The position numbers and the translations under genes were made by a program. A DNA stretch of 63,308 nt from Paenibacillus sp. USDA918EY (GTDB taxonomy: Bacteria; Bacillota; Bacilli; Paenibacillales; Paenibacillaceae): assembly GCF_009870825.1 (NCBI RefSeq), contig NZ_WTWY01000026.1:1-63308 (forward strand). The letters are read 5' to 3'. Within the stretch, counting starts at the first letter, position 1. Every line of letters begins with the position of its first letter. The notes beneath the pieces were generated by a model, which had not been told where the DNA came from, ran no database searches, and saw only the letters and a list, made by a program, of their open reading frames with translations. Of this stretch, positions 40,784 through 50,624 are shown one piece after another.

Positions 40784-42235
40784 ATGGAAAGCAGGACGAA
40801 CTTGAATACGCTGGCAGGACATGTCCTCCGTATGGCGGGAGAGCATGGATTATGGAAATCCAATGACACGATCGTAGTCGCAGTATCCGGCGGACCGGAC
40901 TCTGTGGCTCTTTTGCATGTGCTGCACCGGATTTCCCGGCTGCATGTTCCGCTCCAGCTGGTCTGCGCCCACGTGCACCACGGTTTGAGGGCGGACTCCG
41001 ACGGGGAGGAGGAGCTTGTCCGCCGGATGGCTGAAGGCCTCGGCATCCCTTTCGAGTCCGCGAGGATCGACGTTCCTTCCTATATGAAGGAAAGCGGAAA
41101 AGGATTCGAGGAGGCGGCGCGCGAAAAAAGGTACGCCTTTTTGCATGAAACGGCGCGGCGTTATGGCGCGGCATCCATCGCGCTGGGGCATCACGCCGAC
41201 GATCAAGCCGAGACGGTGCTTATGCATTTGCTTCGGGGAAGCGGGCTTACCGGCCTTACAGGCATGAAAATAAAAAGGCGCGAAAAAAATGTGGAACTCA
41301 TCCGTCCTTTTTTACGTATATACAAAACGGACCTCGTCAGCGTGTGTGAGCAGGAAGGCTTGGCCTATGCCGTCGACAGCTCCAATCTTTCGAACGAATA
41401 CCGGCGAAATGCGATCCGGCTGGATGTACTGCCGTTTTTGGGGCAATATAATGGTCAGATCAGGCAATCGCTGGTTCAGCTTGCCGAGATCGCAGGCGGA
41501 GAAGACGATTTCATGGAGCTGGCTGCCGATCATGCATATCGCAATATGGTGCGGCATAAGAATGGAAGGCTCTATTTTGAAGCGCCTTCCTTTTTGGCCT
41601 TACATGTCGCTTTACAACGAAGGTTGATTAAACTAATATTAAATTATCTGTCGGCAGGCTCTGAAATCACCGATTTTCACAAAATCGAATTGATTCGCGA
41701 GCCAATTGTTCAGAATAAAAGCACGACCTGGAGCCTTGACATTGGAGGCGGTTTGGCCTGCATACGCGAATACGATATGATATGGTTTATGCACAGGCCG
41801 CAAGAGCAGTCCAAGAGCTATACATACGAGCTTCAAACTGCTGTTCCGGAACTTTTTATTCCTGAGATTGGCAAAAAGATGAAAATGAAGGTTCAGTCGC
41901 CGAACGACTCTTATTTTTCGAATGCGGCCGGGACCTGCGCCGAAGCGGTGTTCGATGCCGGCCAATTGAAATATCCATTAACAATCCGCTCAAGACTGCC
42001 TGGAGATACCATGAAGGTCATGGGATTAAACGGAAGCAAAAAGGTAAAAGATATTTTCATTGACGCGAAGATACCTCCATCCGCTCGCTCCCGCATTCCT
42101 GTATTGGTCGATGGTTCAGGCAACATTATCTGGATACCGGGAGTCCGGCGGTCCGCGCACGCGGCGGTCGGGGCGCAAACGGTGTCCGTCCTGCATATGC
42201 GTCTGGAGGATGCAGAGGCAGTGGAGCAACTGTAA
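40784..42235 (+). CDS. tilS: tRNA(Ile)-lysidine synthase
   Basis: Converts C34 of tRNA-Ile(CAU) to lysidine so that it reads AUA instead of AUG. It has 483 residues with the N-type ATP pyrophosphatase loop SGGPDS (35-40), CAHVHHGLRADS, GHHADDQAET and a C-terminal TilS domain ending in the WIPGVRRS region. ATG follows AGAGGGGA by about 6 nt. It precedes hpt and ftsH, the conserved trio. Confidence 0.96.
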   Translation: MESRTNLNTLAGHVLRMAGEHGLWKSNDTIVVAVSGGPDSVALLHVLHRISRLHVPLQLVCAHVHHGLRADSDGEEELVRRMAEGLGIPFESARIDVPSYMKESGKGFEEAAREKRYAFLHETARRYGAASIALGHHADDQAETVLMHLLRGSGLTGLTGMKIKRREKNVELIRPFLRIYKTDLVSVCEQEGLAYAVDSSNLSNEYRRNAIRLDVLPFLGQYNGQIRQSLVQLAEIAGGEDDFMELAADHAYRNMVRHKNGRLYFEAPSFLALHVALQRRLIKLILNYLSAGSEITDFHKIELIREPIVQNKSTTWSLDIGGGLACIREYDMIWFMHRPQEQSKSYTYELQTAVPELFIPEIGKKMKMKVQSPNDSYFSNAAGTCAEAVFDAGQLKYPLTIRSRLPGDTMKVMGLNGSKKVKDIFIDAKIPPSARSRIPVLVDGSGNIIWIPGVRRSAHAAVGAQTVSVLHMRLEDAEAVEQL

Positions 42236-42282
42236 TGGTCATAGTAAGACTTTCATAGTATAAACGTAGGAGGTTCGCTCAG

Positions 42283-42822
42283 TTGCAAAACGATATTCAA
42301 GAAGTTCTGATCACCGAAGAGGAAATCCAGAAGAAAATAAAGGAACTCGGAGCACAGCTCAGCAAGGTTTATGAAGGGCGCAATCCTTTGGTCATTTGCG
42401 TACTGAAAGGCGCGTTTATTTTCATGGCCGATTTGGTTAAAAATATGACAGTACCTCTTGAGCTCGACTTCATGGCCGTATCCAGCTACGGCACACAGAC
42501 CAAATCATCCGGCGTCGTCAAAATCATCAAAGATTTGGATGCGTCGGTGGAAGGACGCGATGTCCTGATTGTCGAAGATATTATCGACAGCGGTCTCACG
42601 CTCAGCCATTTGATCGAGCTTCTCAAGAGCCGCAATGCCAAGTCGACGTGCGTTGTCACGCTGTTTGACAAGCCGGCGCGGCGTACCGTAAACCTGGAAG
42701 CTGATTATACAGGCTTCTCACTGCCGGACGCCTTTGTTGTCGGATACGGCTTGGATTACGCCGAACGTTACCGGAACCTGCCCTACATCGGGATCTTGAA
42801 ACCGGAAGTCTATTCCCACTAA
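42283..42822 (+). CDS. hpt: Hypoxanthine phosphoribosyltransferase
   Basis: Purine salvage enzyme converting hypoxanthine or guanine plus PRPP to IMP or GMP. The 179-residue protein carries the PRPP motif VLIVEDIIDSGLT (94-106) and LKGAFIFMADL. The start is TTG 42283, 7 nt after GTAGGAGGTT. In B. subtilis, TilS and HprT act together to regulate ftsH, the next gene; that link is known only there. Confidence 0.96.
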   Translation: MQNDIQEVLITEEEIQKKIKELGAQLSKVYEGRNPLVICVLKGAFIFMADLVKNMTVPLELDFMAVSSYGTQTKSSGVVKIIKDLDASVEGRDVLIVEDIIDSGLTLSHLIELLKSRNAKSTCVVTLFDKPARRTVNLEADYTGFSLPDAFVVGYGLDYAERYRNLPYIGILKPEVYSH

Positions 42823-42881
42823 TGGTGATACTCCAGCCCATGGACGTTTTTTACTGACGGTTCATGCGAATACCACCTCTG

Positions 42882-42911
42882 TTGAGATGGTCAGACAGGC
42901 TATGGTAAAAT
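42882..42911 (+). promoter_or_regulatory. sigma-A promoter of ftsH
   Basis: TTGAGA (42882-42887), 18 bases, TAAAAT (42906-42911), then GAGAGGAGG before the start codon. Confidence 0.6.
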
Positions 42912-42940
42912 AATTAAAGTGTTTTGAGAGGAGGTAGGGG

Positions 42941-45019
42941 ATGAATCGGTTCATCCGGAATTCTGGTTTTTATTTGATTCTTTTTTTAGTTGTGGTGGGC
43001 ATTGTCCAGTTCGTAAGCAGCAGCGGTGAATCTGCTCACAATCCTAGATACGATGAATTTCGGCAAGAGATTAAGGCTGGCAATGTGAAGGATATCACGG
43101 TTCAATTTGACGGTTACGCCTATCTCGTAACCGGTAAATATAATCATAGACCGGACGGGGCTAAATCCGACAGCTTCTCGACCTACATTCCGGCTACAGA
43201 TGCCGCGGTTCAAGAGCTGGTTGACGCCAGCGACAAGACCGGCATGCAATATACCCAGAAGAAGATGGAAGGCGAAAGCATTTGGCTGACGCTGCTCTCC
43301 TCCATGATTCCTTTGGTTATCATGTTCATTCTCTTCTTTTTCCTGTTCAATCAGGCGCAGGGCGGCGGCGGCAAAGTGATGAACTTCGGCAAAAGCCGTG
43401 CTCGCTTATATAATGAAGAGAAGAAGAGGGTCACGTTCGAAGATGTGGCCGGGGCCGACGAAGAGAAACAGGAACTCGTTGAAGTTGTGGAATTCCTGAA
43501 GGATCCGCGCAAATTTGCCGCCGTCGGAGCGCGCATTCCGAAAGGGGTGCTGCTCGTAGGTCCTCCGGGTACAGGTAAAACGCTCCTCGCCCGCGCGGTA
43601 GCCGGCGAAGCAGGCGTGCCGTTCTTCAGCATTTCCGGTTCCGACTTCGTGGAAATGTTCGTGGGTGTCGGCGCATCCCGCGTGCGCGATTTGTTCGAAA
43701 ACGCGAAGAAAAATGCGCCATGTATTATATTTATCGACGAAATCGATGCGGTTGGCCGCCAGCGCGGCGCCGGTCTTGGCGGTGGCCATGACGAGCGCGA
43801 ACAGACGCTGAACCAATTGCTCGTAGAGATGGACGGTTTCGGCGGCAATGAAGGCATCATCATCGTTGCGGCAACCAACCGTGCCGATATTCTCGACCCG
43901 GCGCTTCTGCGTCCGGGACGTTTCGACCGTCAAATCACGGTAGACCGTCCGGATGTGAAGGGTCGTGAAGCAGTGCTGAAAGTGCATGCGCGCAACAAGC
44001 CGCTCACGAAAGACGTTAAGCTTGATGTTGTAGCAAAACGCACTACGGGCTTTACCGGCGCCGAACTGGAGAACCTGATGAACGAGGCGGCCCTGCTTGC
44101 GGCACGCCGCAACCGGAAGGATATCTCCATGCGCGAGGTGGACGAAGCGATCGACCGCGTCATCGTCGGCACGGAGAAACGCAGCCGCGTGATCAGCGAC
44201 CGCGAGAAGCGGATCGTCGCTTATCACGAAGCGGGTCACACGATCGTCGGCTATTTCCTCGAAAATGCCGATATGGTGCATAAAGTAACGATCATTCCTC
44301 GCGGCCGTGCCGGCGGATACGTCATCATGATGCCGAAGGAAGATCGCATGCTCGTCACGAAACAGGAACTGCTGGATAAGGTTACGGGTCTCCTCGGGGG
44401 CCGCGTGTCCGAGGAACTCTTCATCGGAGAAATCGGAACCGGCGCATACAGCGACTTCCAGCAAGCGACAGGCATCGTACGCAGCATGATCATGGAATAC
44501 GGCATGAGCGAAAAGCTTGGGCCGCTCCAGTTCGGCTCGTCGCAAGGCCAGGTATTCCTTGGCCGTGATCTCGGCCATGAGCAAAATTACAGTGATTCCA
44601 TCGCTTACGAAATCGATCAGGAAATGCAGCGCATGACCAACGAATGTTATCAGCGTTGTAAGGATCTGCTGATCAAGCACGCCAAAGAGGTTCATCTCAT
44701 CGCGAATACGCTGCTTGAGAAAGAAACGCTGGAGCTTGAGCAAATCAAAGAACTGATCGAACAAGGATATCTGTCCGAAGACGGACCGCGCGAAGACGAA
44801 AACGGAGGTTCTTCCGAAGGCGGAGCACCCGTGATCGACTCGATCGGTGACGTTCGCGTCCGCATCCAAGGCAAAGAGGACAACGCCAACTTGCCGACGA
44901 ATGAGATTCCGAACGATGTTCCGGAGAGCTCTTCGGACATTCCGAACGATCCGACCAACCCTCCGGCGGACGATCCGAATGCAGGCAACGGGGGTACGCC
45001 TCCCGGAACCCAAGCATAA
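42941..45019 (+). CDS. ftsH: ATP-dependent zinc metalloprotease FtsH
   Basis: Membrane AAA+ protease of 692 residues that degrades misassembled membrane proteins and short-lived regulators; in B. subtilis it is also needed for sporulation. Two transmembrane helices (about 8-26 and 108-128) flank a periplasm-facing domain. AAA module: Walker A GPPGTGKT (207-214) and IIFIDEIDAVG. Zinc site: HEAGH (429-433). The C-terminal 70 residues are Asp/Asn/Pro-rich and low-complexity. ATG follows GAGAGGAGGTAGGGG. Confidence 0.97.
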   Translation: MNRFIRNSGFYLILFLVVVGIVQFVSSSGESAHNPRYDEFRQEIKAGNVKDITVQFDGYAYLVTGKYNHRPDGAKSDSFSTYIPATDAAVQELVDASDKTGMQYTQKKMEGESIWLTLLSSMIPLVIMFILFFFLFNQAQGGGGKVMNFGKSRARLYNEEKKRVTFEDVAGADEEKQELVEVVEFLKDPRKFAAVGARIPKGVLLVGPPGTGKTLLARAVAGEAGVPFFSISGSDFVEMFVGVGASRVRDLFENAKKNAPCIIFIDEIDAVGRQRGAGLGGGHDEREQTLNQLLVEMDGFGGNEGIIIVAATNRADILDPALLRPGRFDRQITVDRPDVKGREAVLKVHARNKPLTKDVKLDVVAKRTTGFTGAELENLMNEAALLAARRNRKDISMREVDEAIDRVIVGTEKRSRVISDREKRIVAYHEAGHTIVGYFLENADMVHKVTIIPRGRAGGYVIMMPKEDRMLVTKQELLDKVTGLLGGRVSEELFIGEIGTGAYSDFQQATGIVRSMIMEYGMSEKLGPLQFGSSQGQVFLGRDLGHEQNYSDSIAYEIDQEMQRMTNECYQRCKDLLIKHAKEVHLIANTLLEKETLELEQIKELIEQGYLSEDGPREDENGGSSEGGAPVIDSIGDVRVRIQGKEDNANLPTNEIPNDVPESSSDIPNDPTNPPADDPNAGNGGTPPGTQA

Positions 45020-45050
45020 ACCGGACGTTTGACCGACTATCGCAAAAATA

Positions 45051-45096
45051 AAAACCCGAAAGACAATGATCGTCGTCTTTCGGGTTTTTGTTTTTT
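45051..45096 (+). terminator. Terminator after ftsH
   Basis: AAAACCCGAAAGAC/GTCTTTCGGGTTTT, a 14-bp perfect stem, then TGTTTTTT. Confidence 0.95.
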
Positions 45097-45220
45097 GCGG
45101 CACTTAAAAATTTTTTAATGGACTAAACAAGCTTTTTTACGGTGAAGGGGCGCATCAAACATGCACCGCATAAGGAATTTTTCCGAATATGGCCCTGCCC
45201 GTTGCGAACATGCCGCCCAA

Positions 45221-45249
45221 TTGACAGTCCGTGAAACCTTGTGTACATT
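45221..45249 (+). promoter_or_regulatory. sigma-A promoter of the nadABC-coaX operon
   Basis: TTGACA (45221-45226), 17 bases, TACATT (45244-45249). The rest of the 332-base ftsH-nadA gap holds the ftsH terminator and no gene; I cannot recognise a NiaR-type operator with confidence. Confidence 0.7.
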
Positions 45250-45351
45250 AGTTGATAACTGAAAAACCTCGAGGCTTAGACACCTAACTTTGAGAGAATT
45301 TTCACAATATCATAATGATGTGATGAACATTATTAAAGGAGTGGGTTTCTG

Positions 45352-46290
45352 GTGGAAGCTCTTGCGCTGCAGCATAAAGAGGAGCAAAAACGGGAATTGA
45401 CCGAGAAGCTGATGCAGCTCAAAAAGGAAAGAAACGCAATCATTCTTGCCCATTATTATCAAAGAGACGAAATTCAGGAGGTTGCCGACTTCCGAGGCGA
45501 TTCCTTTTTGCTTGCCCAAAAAGCCGCGCAAACCGATGCGGAGACGATCGTATTTTGCGGCGTGCATTTTATGGGGGAAAGCGCCAAAATTTTGGCTCCG
45601 AACAAGACGGTTTTGATTCCGGACGAACGCGCGGGTTGCCCAATGGCCGACATGGTGAACGTGGACGGACTCCGCAAGCTGAAAGCGCAGCATCCGAATG
45701 CCAAAGTCGTTACATATATCAACTCCTCCGCCGACGTGAAAGCGGAAACGGACATTTGTTGTACCTCATCCAATGCCGTAAAAGTCATTCAGTCGCTGGA
45801 TTGCGACGAGATCATCTGGGTGCCGGATAAAAACCTCGGCCATTACGTGCAGCAGCATACCGACAAAAAGATGATCATTTGGGAAGGATACTGCAACACG
45901 CATGATATGTTGACCGTGAAGGATGTTGTGGAGATGAAAGCCAAACATCCGAACGCCCAGTTTGTCGTACACCCGGAATGCCGCCCGGAAGTCGTGGCCA
46001 TGGGCGATTTTGTAGGCAGCACGACAGCCATCATCGATTACTGCAAAAAGTCGGACTGTCAGGAATTTATCGTCGGCACGGAAGACGGAACGGGATATCA
46101 GCTCCGCAAGGACAGTCCGGATAAAACCTTCCATTTCGCATCCAAATATTTGGTATGCCCGAACATGAAGGTGAACAATCTCAAAAAATTGGTGAAGTGT
46201 CTGGAAACCATGAAGCCGCAAATTTACGTGCCGCCGGCTGTCGCAGACCGGGCCCGAATTTCCTTAGAGCGCATGTTACAAGTACAGTAG
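45352..46290 (+). CDS. nadA: Quinolinate synthase A
   Basis: [4Fe-4S] enzyme that condenses iminoaspartate (from NadB) with dihydroxyacetone phosphate to quinolinate. The 312-residue protein has AHYYQRDEIQEVADF, a CPMAD cysteine (96), HPEC (Cys210) and CPNMK (Cys269), which match the three known cluster ligands. GTG 45352 follows AAGGAGTGGG by about 6-9 nt. First gene of a NAD de novo operon not located here in B. subtilis. Confidence 0.96.
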   Translation: MEALALQHKEEQKRELTEKLMQLKKERNAIILAHYYQRDEIQEVADFRGDSFLLAQKAAQTDAETIVFCGVHFMGESAKILAPNKTVLIPDERAGCPMADMVNVDGLRKLKAQHPNAKVVTYINSSADVKAETDICCTSSNAVKVIQSLDCDEIIWVPDKNLGHYVQQHTDKKMIIWEGYCNTHDMLTVKDVVEMKAKHPNAQFVVHPECRPEVVAMGDFVGSTTAIIDYCKKSDCQEFIVGTEDGTGYQLRKDSPDKTFHFASKYLVCPNMKVNNLKKLVKCLETMKPQIYVPPAVADRARISLERMLQVQ

Positions 46291-46329
46291 CATGCGCTAC
46301 TCTTTCTCTTAAGACAGGTGAATGATGCA

Positions 46330-47946
46330 ATGATTCCTCAGTTTTTGGTTGATTTTGACCTGCAGTCGTTGCCCTGCTTGGAAACGGATGTCATCGTCAT
46401 CGGGTCCGGGATTGCGGGTCTCTATACGGCGATTGAGGCGGGAAAGGACCTTAACGTCATCATGATTACGAAAAACGCCCTTCTGGAGAGCAACACCCGC
46501 TATGCCCAAGGCGGCATCGCCGCCGTGACTTCAGAGGACGACTCACCGGCATACCACCGGGAAGATACGCTGATGGCCGGGGCGGGATTATGCTCTTCCG
46601 CCGCGGTCGACGTGCTTGTGAATGAAGGGCCCGAAGGCGTTCAGGAGCTGATTCGCCTGGGCACCAGTTTTGACGTTGAAAACGGGGGGCTTGCCTTGAC
46701 GCAGGAAGGCGCCCACAGCCGGCGCCGCATTTTGCACGCGAACGGGGATGCGACCGGCTTCGAGATCGTCAGGGCGCTGGCCGCGCAGGTACGCGTTCAT
46801 GAGCGTGTTCAAGTGTGGGAGCATCATTTTGTGATCGACGTCATTACGGTTGGGAACGAATGCGTAGGGGCTCTCGTACAGCGTCCCGACGGGCAAAGGG
46901 TATATGTGAAGGCGTCGGCGACCATATTGTGTACCGGAGGGGCCGGGCAGCTTTACCGATATACGACGAACCCGGATGTGGCAACAGCAGACGGCATTGC
47001 CATCGCTTACCGGGCTGGGGCGCGAATCCGCGACATGGAATTCATTCAGTTCCACCCGACGGCGCTGTGTTATCCCGGCGCTCCGCGTTTCCTCATATCG
47101 GAAGCGGTTCGGGGCGAAGGAGCCGTGCTGCGGAATATCAAGGGCGATCGGTTCATGGAAAAATACCATGAGCTGCTCGAGCTGGCGCCCCGGGATATCG
47201 TGGCTCGGGCGATCGTCAGCGAAATGGAAGAAACGAAATCGACGTTTGTGTATCTGGACATTACGCATGAGCCGCAGGATGTCATCCAGCACCGTTTTCC
47301 GACCATTTACGAAACTTGCCTGAATTACGGCCTGGACATGGCAACGGATTGGATTCCCGTCGCTCCGGCTGCGCATTATATGATGGGTGGAGTAAAAACG
47401 GACCTGAACGGGGAAAGCAGCGTCGCAAGGTTGTTTGCCTGCGGCGAAGTGTCCTCGACCGGCGTGCATGGGGCGAATCGTTTGGCAAGCAATTCGCTGT
47501 CCGAGGCGATTGTGTTCGGCAGACGGATTGTAAACCGGATCCGGGAGTTGGCGCCTCTCGCAGGTTCCGTCGATCTGACCCATCAGTTGGAGGGCCGGAC
47601 AGGCGCCCCCAAGCAGGCGGTTATCGAGCGGCGGTTGAAACTACAGAAAGTAATGGTTCGATATGCCGGGCTGCGCCGCAGCGAACCGATGCTTCGAAAA
47701 GGGCTGGAGGAGCTCCAGCGGCAGCTGCCGATTTTTCAGTCGGAACTGACGAAGAAGGAAGAGTTCGAATTTGCGAACATGCTGACGAGCTGCATGCTGG
47801 TGACCCGGGCAGCGCTGGAGCGGAAGGAAAGCCGCGGTGCCCATTATAGAGAGGATTATCCTCAAAGGGATGACGCGGAGTGGCGCAAGCATCTGCTTCA
47901 GCATCGCGAAGAAGAAATGATGGAGGAATACAGCGATGATGTTTAA
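46330..47946 (+). CDS. nadB: L-aspartate oxidase
   Basis: FAD enzyme oxidising L-aspartate to iminoaspartate for NadA. The 538-residue protein has the FAD-binding GSGIAG (25-30), SNTRYAQGGIAAV, the flavoprotein signature QFHPTAL and HYMMGGVKTD, and ends in a helical C-terminal domain. ATG 46330 lies 9 nt after AGGTGA; GTG 46318 overlaps that site. Its stop overlaps nadC by 11 nt. Confidence 0.96.
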   Translation: MIPQFLVDFDLQSLPCLETDVIVIGSGIAGLYTAIEAGKDLNVIMITKNALLESNTRYAQGGIAAVTSEDDSPAYHREDTLMAGAGLCSSAAVDVLVNEGPEGVQELIRLGTSFDVENGGLALTQEGAHSRRRILHANGDATGFEIVRALAAQVRVHERVQVWEHHFVIDVITVGNECVGALVQRPDGQRVYVKASATILCTGGAGQLYRYTTNPDVATADGIAIAYRAGARIRDMEFIQFHPTALCYPGAPRFLISEAVRGEGAVLRNIKGDRFMEKYHELLELAPRDIVARAIVSEMEETKSTFVYLDITHEPQDVIQHRFPTIYETCLNYGLDMATDWIPVAPAAHYMMGGVKTDLNGESSVARLFACGEVSSTGVHGANRLASNSLSEAIVFGRRIVNRIRELAPLAGSVDLTHQLEGRTGAPKQAVIERRLKLQKVMVRYAGLRRSEPMLRKGLEELQRQLPIFQSELTKKEEFEFANMLTSCMLVTRAALERKESRGAHYREDYPQRDDAEWRKHLLQHREEEMMEEYSDDV

Positions 47947-48796
47947 TGGATATAACGAGGGCTTGGTGGAATCGATCCGCTCGTGGCTGAAGGAGGATGT
48001 CGGTTCAGGCGATATCACGACCATGACAACCATCCCGTCGGGACATGAATCGAAGGGCATCATTCACGCAAAGGAGGATGGGGTCGTAGCGGGCATTCCC
48101 GTTGCGGAACTGGTATTCCAAGTCGTGGACCCCGGTCTGGCGTTCACGCCTCACGTAAAAGACGGAGACCGTGTAACGAAGGGAACCGTGCTGGCGGTCG
48201 TGGAAGGAAGCACGCATCATATTTTGACGGGGGAACGCCTTGCCCTCAACCTCTTGCAGCGATTGTCGGGCATCGCTACCCGGACCCGCATGTTCGTGGA
48301 TCGGCTGGAAGGTTTGCCTGCCCGGCTCGTCGATACCCGCAAAACGACTCCGGGACACCGCATGCTTGAGAAATACGCCGTCCGGGTCGGCGGCGGTGCC
48401 AATCACCGTTTCGGGTTATACGACGCCGTCATGATTAAGGACAACCACATTAAGGGAGCGGGCGGAATCCGCAGAGCGGTCGAGCGGGCACGCGCCCATA
48501 TACCTCATACGATGACCATCGAGGTGGAAACGGAGTCTTTGGAACAAGTATCGGAGGCGCTGGAAGCCGGCGCGGACATCATCATGCTGGACAACATGGA
48601 TCATGAGATGATGAAAGAAGCGGTCAGACGGATCAAAACGAAGGCGCCGCATGTCCGCGTGGAAGCTTCCGGCAACGTTTCGCTGCAAACCGTCAAAGAA
48701 ATTGCCGAGTGCGGGGTTGACGTCATATCCGTGGGGCGGTTAACCTATTCCTTTGAGAGTCTTGACATCAGTCTGGATCTCAATGCCGTAAAATAA
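47936..48796 (+). CDS. nadC: Nicotinate-nucleotide pyrophosphorylase (quinolinate phosphoribosyltransferase)
   Basis: Forms nicotinate mononucleotide from quinolinate and PRPP. The 286-residue protein has LKEDVGSGDITT, LNLLQRLSGIATRT, RKTTPGHR and VGGGANHRFGLYDAVMIKDN. The ribosome-binding site GGAGGAA lies within nadB, giving translational coupling. The downstream gap to coaX is 16 nt, so NAD and CoA synthesis share a transcript. Confidence 0.96.
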   Translation: MMFNGYNEGLVESIRSWLKEDVGSGDITTMTTIPSGHESKGIIHAKEDGVVAGIPVAELVFQVVDPGLAFTPHVKDGDRVTKGTVLAVVEGSTHHILTGERLALNLLQRLSGIATRTRMFVDRLEGLPARLVDTRKTTPGHRMLEKYAVRVGGGANHRFGLYDAVMIKDNHIKGAGGIRRAVERARAHIPHTMTIEVETESLEQVSEALEAGADIIMLDNMDHEMMKEAVRRIKTKAPHVRVEASGNVSLQTVKEIAECGVDVISVGRLTYSFESLDISLDLNAVK

Positions 48797-48812
48797 AGGA
48801 GGGATCGTCCCT

Positions 48813-49580
48813 ATGATCCTTGTCATCGACATCGGGAATACCAACATTGTGCTCGGCATCTACAAAGGACGCGAGCTCCTTCACCATTTTCGCTTAAGCA
48901 CGATCCGCCAATCCACGTCGGACGAATATGGGGTATGGTTTCACAATTTGTTCCATATGTCCGGCATCGCCGTTTCGGACATTGAAGGGGTCATCATGTC
49001 TTCGGTCGTTCCGCCGATGGTTCATACCATAGACCAGATGTGCCGCAAATATATTCATAAACATCCGCTGATGGTCGGCCCCGGCATTAAAACCGGGCTG
49101 AATTTGCGCAACGAGAACCCGCGCGAGGTCGGCGCGGACCGGATCGTCAACGCGGTGGCGGCGGTCGAGCTTTACAAAGGGCCGCTCGTCGTGGTCGATT
49201 TTGGCACGGCGACGACGTTTGACTGCGTGGACCAAAAAGGCGACTATCTCGGCGGCGCAATCGTGCCCGGAATCGGCATATCGACCGAAGCGTTGGTCGA
49301 AAGGGCGTCCAAGCTTCCGCGCATCGAGCTGGAAAAGCCGAAAAAGGTCATCGGCCGCAACACCGTGCATGCGATGCAGGCCGGGATCATTTACGGCTAT
49401 GCCGGCCAGGTGGACGGAATCGTCAAGCGGATGAAGGAGGAAATGCGGGCCCCTTCGCTCAAAGTCGTCGCCACCGGCGGACTTGCGGAGCTGATTGCCA
49501 GCGAATCGGAAGCGATCGATGAGGTCAACCCGATGCTGACGCTAGAAGGACTGCGGATTATTTACGAGCGCAACAAATGA
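48813..49580 (+). CDS. coaX: Type III pantothenate kinase
   Basis: Phosphorylates pantothenate, the first step of CoA synthesis, and is not feedback-inhibited by CoA. The 255-residue ASKHA-fold protein has DIGNTNIVLG (6-15), GADRIVNAVAA and VDFGTATTFD. The start is ATG 48813, following AAAGGAGGG by about 8 nt. It is the positional equivalent of B. subtilis coaX between ftsH and hslO, here separated from ftsH by the nad genes. Confidence 0.96.
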   Translation: MILVIDIGNTNIVLGIYKGRELLHHFRLSTIRQSTSDEYGVWFHNLFHMSGIAVSDIEGVIMSSVVPPMVHTIDQMCRKYIHKHPLMVGPGIKTGLNLRNENPREVGADRIVNAVAAVELYKGPLVVVDFGTATTFDCVDQKGDYLGGAIVPGIGISTEALVERASKLPRIELEKPKKVIGRNTVHAMQAGIIYGYAGQVDGIVKRMKEEMRAPSLKVVATGGLAELIASESEAIDEVNPMLTLEGLRIIYERNK

Positions 49581-49714
49581 AGTTCATCATCGCTATCTAG
49601 GGTCTAGGGATGAGCATCGTGTTTTGGGAACGATAAACGAAGCAGCGGCTTTTTGGCCGGTTTGAAGTTCAAATCGCAGGATCGCAACATTTTCAAATCC
49701 AAAGCAAGGAGTTT

Positions 49715-50608
49715 ATGAACGACATGGAAAATAAACAAGACGGCCTCATCCGAGGCACCGCAATGGGCGGGCGCGTTCGGGCTTTCGCCGTTCGAACGAC
49801 GGCGCTCGTCGAGGAGCTGCGCCGGAGACACGACACATGGCCGACGGCTACGGCCGCAATGGGGCGGACGCTGACGGCAGGCGCCATGATGGGAGCGATG
49901 CTCAAAGGCGATGAGAGGCTGACGATCCAGGTAAAAGGCGACGGCCCCCTCGGCCAAATCGTCGTCGATGCCAACGCAAAAGGCGAAGTCAGAGGTTACG
50001 TGGACGAACCGCATACCCATTTGCCGAGCAACAGCAAGGGCAAACTCGATGTTGCCGGAGCGGTCGGCCGCGAGGGTTTTTTGCACGTAACGAAAGATTT
50101 GGGACTGAAGGAGCCTTACCGTGGCAGCGTACCGATCATATCGGGAGAGCTTGGTGAGGATTTTACGTATTATTTCGCCGTATCGGAACAAACGCCGTCG
50201 GCTGTCGGGCTTGGCGTGCTTGTCGCTCCGGACAACTCCGTCATCGTGGCCGGCGGATTCATCGTTCAGCTTCTGCCTGGGCTTAGCGACGACGAAATTA
50301 CGGCGATCGAGCAGGCCGTCGGAGCGATGCCTCCGGTCACGGCTCTGTTGGATCAAGGCCTGGAGCTTGAGGAGATGCTTCGCTGGCTGCTGCCTGACAT
50401 TGAAGTCATGGAACATATGGATATCCGGTTTCAATGCCAATGCTCGAGGGAACGGGTCGAACAAACGCTGGTAAGCCTCGGGAAAGACGAGCTGGAGCAG
50501 CTGATCGAGGAAGACGGCAAGGCGGAAGTGGTATGCCATTTCTGCAACGAAGCATACAGCTTTAATAAAGAAGAATTGCAGCAAATTTTGGACCAAGCAA
50601 TTCGTTAA
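49715..50608 (+). CDS. hslO: Redox-regulated chaperone Hsp33
   Basis: Cytosolic holdase activated by oxidation and heat. The 297-residue protein carries the C-terminal zinc switch CxC (241/243) and CxxC (274/277), which releases zinc when oxidised. The N-terminal body has GGRVRAFAVRTTALVEELRR and GPLGQIVVDANAKGEVRGYV. The start is uncertain: ATG 49715 is 3 nt after AAGGAG, and ATG 49724 is 12 nt after it. Confidence 0.95.
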   Translation: MNDMENKQDGLIRGTAMGGRVRAFAVRTTALVEELRRRHDTWPTATAAMGRTLTAGAMMGAMLKGDERLTIQVKGDGPLGQIVVDANAKGEVRGYVDEPHTHLPSNSKGKLDVAGAVGREGFLHVTKDLGLKEPYRGSVPIISGELGEDFTYYFAVSEQTPSAVGLGVLVAPDNSVIVAGGFIVQLLPGLSDDEITAIEQAVGAMPPVTALLDQGLELEEMLRWLLPDIEVMEHMDIRFQCQCSRERVEQTLVSLGKDELEQLIEEDGKAEVVCHFCNEAYSFNKEELQQILDQAIR

Positions 50609-50624
50609 GGCGCGGGACCATGGG

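Noticed and set aside
43406..45103. A 565-codon minus-strand frame across ftsH
   Set aside because: A frame produced by GC-biased codons of ftsH on the opposite strand; it starts in the terminator and has no family features.
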